From Weeksellaceae bacterium (GTDB taxonomy: Bacteria; Bacteroidota; Bacteroidia; Flavobacteriales; Weeksellaceae): DNA of 64,000 bases. Shown piece by piece: positions 61,501-64,000 of this stretch. Made by a program: the position numbers and the translations under genes. A model generated the notes under the pieces. It had not been told where the DNA came from. It did not search any database and saw only the letters and a list, made by a program, of their open reading frames with translations. Positions within the stretch are counted from its first letter, which is position 1; each line of letters begins with the position of its first letter. Where the stretch lies: NCBI GenBank assembly GCA_022013695.1, contig JAKLPS010000032.1, positions 41,385 to 105,384 of the forward strand, written 5' to 3'.

Positions 61501-62678
61501 CCGTGATAGAGAACGGATGGCTTTCTAATTCCTCATTGATGAATGATGCCTACACGGAGCTGAACAACCGAACATTCACGGGTAACCTGCAGTTGATGCC
61601 GGCCAATGATTTGAGAATAGACTTTAATGTTTTGCAAACGTACACTCGCAATTTTATTCAAGGCGGTTACAACGTAGATGCGGATATTACAAAAGAAGGT
61701 TTCCAGTTTTCTTTCGGAACGGATATGATAAGCTATTCTAATACGGCGTGGACATTCAGCACCGCCTTCAAAAATGGTGCAGCGCTTTATCAATCCATCA
61801 AAGAAAATGCTTTGGCCATTTCTCAGCAGTACGAAGGCATCCGAGACAGCCAAGGCTTCACGGCGGGCTACTCCAAAAGCAATGCCTATGTTTTGATACC
61901 GGCTTTCCAAGCGGCGATAGAGGGAAAATCGCCTAAAAAGATCGGAAATCCGACGAAAGCAGGCACGCCATTGCCCAACTGGAAACTGGTGTATTCCGGG
62001 CTTAGAAATATCCCGATTATCAACAGCCAGTTTTCGAAATTCGATATTTTGCATTCTTACGTATCAACTTCTACAATGTCTGGCGTGCAGTCCAGCATAG
62101 ATTTTTACAATAGAAATCCGTCAGATCTGAGCACGGTTTATGATTCCAATGGTAACCGGTACAATCCTTATACAATTACTCAAGTGGGATATGTGGAGGC
62201 ATTTTATCCCTTAGTTGGTTTTGATGTTACGATGAGAAACAATATGCAGTTCCGATTCAATTACAACCGAGATAGAACTTACCTTCTAGGATTAGTGAAT
62301 AGCACCCTCACAGAAGAACTGGGGACAGAATATGTGTTTGGTTATGGCTATATTTTGAAAGATTTGAAGATCCGTCTGAATTATCAAGGTAAAGCCAGGA
62401 ACATAAAAAGTGATCTGAATATGAGAGCAGATCTCTCTGTGAGAGATAGCAAAACAACGATCACCAACATCCTCATCGACGATTCTCAGATCACAGGAGG
62501 GCAAAAGATCTTCAGTCTCAAGCTTTCGGCAGATTATAATATGTCACAAAACCTGAACCTGAAATTCTTCTACGATCAGATGATGACCAAATATAAAATA
62601 TCCACTGCTTTCCCATTATCTACAATAAGAGCAGGCATCACCGCGACGCTTACTTTTGGAGGAGCCGGAAGGAATTAG
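55575..62678 (+). CDS. sprA: Cell surface protein SprA (T9SS translocon channel, Sov family)
   Basis: A 2367-aa outer-membrane protein; its homologues are about 2400 (Flavobacterium johnsoniae SprA) and 2500 aa (Porphyromonas Sov), and the family forms a single giant 36-strand barrel that exports T9SS cargo. Evidence: the length, signal peptide (MKKNIYLYKLTLLLLLFVGFTNVFAQ), the long low-complexity beta-strand sequence, conserved text such as WQAKGSWKDLQSKGLNEKG, GNISMPLSTSLIRGSQSLFG and RLSEIENKGGYAGNA, and the C-terminal GITATLTFGGAGRN. Start is GTG 55575, chosen to give an intact signal peptide. Cargo genes in this window are at 32557 and 42488. The order ruvA-sprA-gcvH-vanZ is, as I recall, conserved in this class. 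Confidence 0.96.
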   Translation: MKKNIYLYKLTLLLLLFVGFTNVFAQEKPSDTLISVRKDFSLADPIRYDAFYNIGTGMYYLYPKIGNTVVGAPIAMTFEEYKNYTMQNNLRSYYEEKSLLNDLARRKDQTDAKKKGLIPSITIKNKMFENIFGSNKIELIPQGFASFDLGGLYQKIDNPLILPQNRTSFAINIQQRIQLGITGKVGDNLQLKANYDTQSGFAFENRLNMVWQAKGSWKDLQSKGLNEKGQDPEDKIIKRVEVGNISMPLSTSLIRGSQSLFGLKTEFQMGKTTGTLVFSQQQGEAKTIVAQGGGTMSSFKVNAFDYEDNQHYYLGHYFLDNYDSSLANYPLINSRINITRMEVWVLDQGGANLETQKPIVGIRDLGDQQGVTPSNSNNNLYAQIVSTLGTTRDINTAYSTLAGKSFPNSQGTLEPYTSGEQYITNTKARKLNTSEYKFNSQLGYMSLNQRLNDNQFLAVSYSYTINGSSTVYKVGEFSEENPVLITKLLKSNIAVKPTSPMWDLMMKNIYSLNSNQLQAEDFLLNVNFRDPNSGGKVNYLPGAQYINGIPSDTNLLRLLNWDRLNINNDLQQNAQGVYGDGIFDFVNGITVQAENGKIVFTKAEPFGKYLESILTNQDKTPYVFSDLYSKQKAQAQESSLAQRYTIEGRYKGSQGQGISLGAINVPQGSVRVTANGAQLVEGVDYTVDYMLGTVNIINETVKQSGQAINISLENQLTFNTQRKSFWGLNLERKFSDHLTVGATVVNYSERPLTQKVNYGQEAVNNMMAGFNMMYNNELPFLTRLTDKIPFVNTEAPSNLNFKAEGAYLIPGQSKGINDQSYIDDFEQTTSKISLKEPAMWSLASRPEKNLNDVVFPQSVTNNNLSSGNGRGLLSWYTIDPRFYGVGGKAPNGINAAALSNFASRRVQMKELYNNRDYVAGEQTILNTFDITYYPEQRGPYNVNPLTETVSQRWAGLMRPISVTNFVTSNIDYVEFWLQDPHADGNTLGADPKLLLQLGNVSEDVLKDGKLQYENGLPTATTPTNTSTTNWGTQPNQFPILYAFSTEGDERTQQDLGYDGLSGTQEQTKFAVNFANPVTNELDPASDNFVFYLSDQFQGDLASSLTERYRYFRGPEGNSAANTLEVATQTPDAEDVNRDYNLDQTENYNQYTIDLSPASLTLGQNKIVDVKEVDVKFENGQSKKVKWYLFRIPVAAYDDNTVVDGSDVSVLNNVRFARLLMKGFEKTSTLRFGSFDLVRSDWRKYSNKIYSASVSNQDEGNSAPVTQNSNFDLGSVNLEENALGTPPYVLPPGIDRQVLSGNAGAQRQNESSLYMKVDKLKNESRGVFKNTSLDMRRYKKLALFVHAEDVSPTSNNSNALNKDAKFFIRFGSDATDNYYEYESSLTMTAKNATSPLDIWPDANNVDLELDNFVNAKLKRDELLRAGTGNIDDRYSYQEYGDENKKIYVKGRPSIGNVTTMMIGVRSQNDNGEGKSLILWVNEIRLSEIENKGGYAGNASLNFNLGDFAMVNANASYASVGFGAIDQKPSERSQDENSAFSINTTVNVDKFLPEKIGMKIPVNYSYTQTMTNPKYNPLDNDVELSKAPNEAELKKVVSTYTQQRSIGVVNMRKERMNPNKKPKFYDVENLNVTAIYNDDFYRDVYTKRNYKQYLNGYIEYNYTFKPYVLKPFNKMVSDTAKSYKYLRWIKEFNFNPVPTRLSFRTILDRNYNELEYRNVDALLSGNAGADFDVIRNRNFFFGWQYSLGFNFTKSLKLEINSETKTLNDQVDVNSMNNRSIFTNVFRAGRPVLYNHRAQLNYRLPFEYFPYLDFINAEFSYQFQYNWSARSTATRNVVFQDQVENLGNISQNTNTILATSTIDIPRFFGKFDYFKKINDKMQKRRQEIDSLNNVYNTAFTKKNSRFKFKTYKFKNKLTPLQAVAYALTSFKQLDFNYSENNGIMLPGLLSAPNFYGYGQTLGGPTIGFLLGSQADIRRTVIENGWLSNSSLMNDAYTELNNRTFTGNLQLMPANDLRIDFNVLQTYTRNFIQGGYNVDADITKEGFQFSFGTDMISYSNTAWTFSTAFKNGAALYQSIKENALAISQQYEGIRDSQGFTAGYSKSNAYVLIPAFQAAIEGKSPKKIGNPTKAGTPLPNWKLVYSGLRNIPIINSQFSKFDILHSYVSTSTMSGVQSSIDFYNRNPSDLSTVYDSNGNRYNPYTITQVGYVEAFYPLVGFDVTMRNNMQFRFNYNRDRTYLLGLVNSTLTEELGTEYVFGYGYILKDLKIRLNYQGKARNIKSDLNMRADLSVRDSKTTITNILIDDSQITGGQKIFSLKLSADYNMSQNLNLKFFYDQMMTKYKISTAFPLSTIRAGITATLTFGGAGRN

Positions 62679-62733
62679 AGTTTAGAATTTGATCATCAAA
62701 TAGTACCCAATCAGCAGTAATCAATCCATAAAA

Positions 62734-62765
62734 AAATGAGCAGGCACTGTTGGTTCATTTTTTTT
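62734..62765 (+). terminator. Intrinsic terminator after sprA
   Basis: AAATGAGC (62734-62741) with GTTCATTT (62753-62760), one G-T pair, 11-nt loop, then eight T. Confidence 0.75.
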
Positions 62766-62784
62766 GTAAATTATTTTTATTCTA

Positions 62785-62815
62785 TTGTTATATCTTAATT
62801 ATATAATTAAATTTG
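62785..62815 (+). promoter_or_regulatory. gcvH promoter
   Basis: TTG (62785-62787), 20-nt spacer, TAAATTTG (62808-62815). The ATG at 62836 is 20 nt downstream. Confidence 0.65.
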
Positions 62816-62835
62816 CCAAAACCTAATCAAAAGAA

Positions 62836-63213
62836 ATGAATACACCATCTGAACTAAAATATACCAAAGACCACGAGTGGATCAAAGTAGAAGGCGATAT
62901 TGCTACCATTGGAATCACAGATTATGCTCAGGGAGAGCTGGGAGACATCGTTTTCGTAGATGTAGATACCGTGGATGAGGATCTGAACGAAGGCGACGTT
63001 TTCGGAAGTGTAGAAGCGGTGAAAACCGTTTCCGATCTTTTCCTTCCGATTGCTGGCACTGTTTTAGAAATCAACGCAAAACTAGAAGATCAACCAGAAT
63101 TACTGAATACAGATCCTTATGGTAAAGGTTGGATTATCAAACTAAAAGTTGCCGACAATGCAGATTTTGCCAAATTGCTATCCGCAGAAGAATATCAGGA
63201 AGTTGTTGGATAA
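62836..63213 (+). CDS. gcvH: Glycine cleavage system H protein
   Basis: A 125-aa lipoyl carrier of the glycine cleavage complex, starting MNTPSELKYTKDHEWIKVEG. The lipoylated lysine is K63 in FGSVEAVKTVSDLF; lipA at 29758 would make its cofactor. GYAQGELGDIVFVDV-like sequence (ITDYAQGELGDIVF) is typical. The remaining gcv genes are elsewhere. The vanZ start overlaps its last codons. Confidence 0.97.
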   Translation: MNTPSELKYTKDHEWIKVEGDIATIGITDYAQGELGDIVFVDVDTVDEDLNEGDVFGSVEAVKTVSDLFLPIAGTVLEINAKLEDQPELLNTDPYGKGWIIKLKVADNADFAKLLSAEEYQEVVG

Positions 63214-63562
63214 TTTAGTTGCCAAATATATTAAGATCACATTGCCCATTTATTGGGCAATTCTTACTTATATGCTTCTGCGCCCGGGCGTCGAGAACAA
63301 AGAATATTTCTTTATGTTCCCCAATTTGGACAAACTTATTCACTTTTCAATATTTTGCCTTCTCGGTTTTCTCTTTAGACTTCGTTTTCCAAAAATTTCT
63401 CTGGTTCAATTTTTTCTTATTCTTATTTCCTACGCTTTACTTACAGAGATTCTGCAGGATGTAATGAATGTGGGTCGTTCGTTGGAGATTTTAGACGCTG
63501 TTGCCGATACCTTGGGTTTGTCGCTCGCTTACTATATCTGTAATAAATATTTCAAGATCTAA
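63203..63562 (+). CDS. VanZ family membrane protein
   Basis: About 119 aa from a TTG start (63203 or 63206), overlapping the last codons of gcvH. Four membrane segments (KITLPIYWAILTYMLL, LIHFSIFCLLGFLFRL, VQFFLILISYALLTEILQ, AVADTLGLSLAYYIC) and the conserved DxxLHF-like (here LDKLIHFSIF) and ILDAVADTLG sequences identify VanZ. No ATG lies at the family's usual start; the in-frame ATGs upstream inside gcvH (63149, 63158) would give an unlikely N-terminal extension. Function unknown. Confidence 0.82.
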   Translation: MLDNLVAKYIKITLPIYWAILTYMLLRPGVENKEYFFMFPNLDKLIHFSIFCLLGFLFRLRFPKISLVQFFLILISYALLTEILQDVMNVGRSLEILDAVADTLGLSLAYYICNKYFKI

Positions 63563-63736
63563 AATTGCAAAATCACTGCAGTAAAAAAGAAATTCCTCTT
63601 CTAAAATATGGTAATTTCTCATTGTTTCGACAGTATTAACATAAAGTGGATAACTTTATACCAATAAGTAGAGCGTTGTTTTACAGTCGTTTAATTATAG
63701 CCGTTTTACACAATTGTAAACGCATTGTTAATTCCA

Positions 63737-63769
63737 TTTGCAACTAGATATTCTTCCACCCTATATTTG
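63737..63769 (+). promoter_or_regulatory. Promoter P1 upstream of the window-edge gene
   Basis: TTTG (63737-63740), 21-nt spacer, TATATTTG (63762-63769). Confidence 0.65.
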
Positions 63770-63865
63770 CAAAACCAACTCGAAAGAAGTGGCAGCGCAG
63801 AAGCAACATTACATTTTATATTTTAGATAATGTAGAAATCTTGCATTAACAATTTCCGAATAATA

Positions 63866-63897
63866 TTTGTATATTACATAAACAATATGTATTTTTG
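63866..63897 (+). promoter_or_regulatory. Promoter P2 upstream of the window-edge gene
   Basis: TTTG (63866-63869), 20-nt spacer, TATTTTTG (63890-63897), followed at once by a hairpin at 63897-63927. Confidence 0.65.
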
Positions 63898-64000
63898 CAG
63901 ACCCAAAACGAGATGTGATGGGTTTGCAGAGTAGATTAGAGGGATTGTATTGAGTATTTTTTAAGGTTGAGAAAAAAACTATAAAAAAGATTTGGTAGGT

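Larger units (their letters stand above)
63563..64000 (+). other. 438-bp gap with stacked promoters at the window edge
   Basis: No gene longer than an 11-codon frame (ATG 63919) is present. It contains at least two full Bacteroidota promoters (63737-63769 and 63866-63897), a hairpin at the start of the second transcript and, at the very end, A-tracts followed by a TTTG (63991-63994) that looks like a third -33 element. The gene they serve lies beyond the window. Confidence 0.6.

Noticed and set aside
61533..62054. Open frame antisense to the end of sprA (173 codons)
   Set aside because: Lies wholly inside sprA and has no family character.
1..64000. CRISPR arrays, insertion sequences, prophage or defence genes
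   Set aside because: No spaced direct repeats, transposase, integrase, restriction or toxin-antitoxin genes were seen on either strand; gene content and composition are those of a core chromosome.

Overview
The window is chromosomal DNA from a Bacteroidota bacterium of the class Flavobacteriia, most likely Chryseobacterium or a close relative in the Weeksellaceae. The evidence is the T9SS translocon gene sprA, several T9SS C-terminal sorting domains, the Bacteroidota promoter signature (TTTG, about 20 nt, then TANNTTTG), the general lack of Shine-Dalgarno sites, AT-rich gaps, and family content such as DUF3810, DUF5522, OstA-like protein and a FucP-type sugar porter. It reads as a stable core-genome region. 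I see no prophage, insertion sequence, CRISPR array, toxin-antitoxin pair or defence island.

Layout. 1-8,030: housekeeping genes (end of a flavin reductase, ABC exporter, truA, phosphoesterase, Smr protein, DUF1398, YqgE, pdxH, class IV aminotransferase, START-like protein). 8,280-18,310: class III aminotransferase, OstA-like LPS-transport protein with a Fur-family regulator, kup, a small HEKIH membrane protein, DUF5522, DUF4136 lipoprotein, fabV, acyltransferase, Nudix hydrolase. 18,340-24,370: TolC-type outer-membrane protein divergent from an ATPase, two MacB-like permeases and a MacA-like adaptor, together a tripartite exporter. 24,500-32,460: TonB-dependent receptor, mltG, dapF, a sigma factor, lipA, amt. 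32,550-39,000: a secreted T9SS-sorted amylase, Lrp regulator, deoC, glyoxalase-like protein and a cytoplasmic amylase. 39,230-42,420: a frameshifted dtd, a Rieske-like lipoprotein, greA, HIT protein, clpX. 42,480-46,010: a T9SS cargo protein, a small PID-CTERM-like protein and a thioredoxin-fold protein, followed by tRNA-Met. 46,400-52,420: DUF3810, ROK kinase and sugar porter operon, acyltransferase, GtrA, a BadF-type kinase. 52,560-63,560: maeB, ruvA, sprA (over 7 kb), gcvH, vanZ. The last 440 bp hold stacked promoters that may belong to an rRNA operon or another strongly expressed unit just outside the window.

Genes that work together: sprA is the outer-membrane channel that would export the T9SS cargo at 32,557 and 42,488. 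The two amylases, the sugar porter and the ROK kinase form a plausible glucan and sugar route. OstA-like protein, TonB receptor, mltG, dapF and the acyltransferases serve the envelope.

No clearly new multi-gene system is present. The best leads are regulatory: a terminator-like hairpin between the greA promoter and its start codon, an inverted repeat bracketing the amt promoter box, three genes with TANNTTTG exactly 4 nt before ATG (leaderless candidates), and the promoter stack at the right edge. The clearest genic oddity is dtd, disrupted by an apparent 2-nt deletion.
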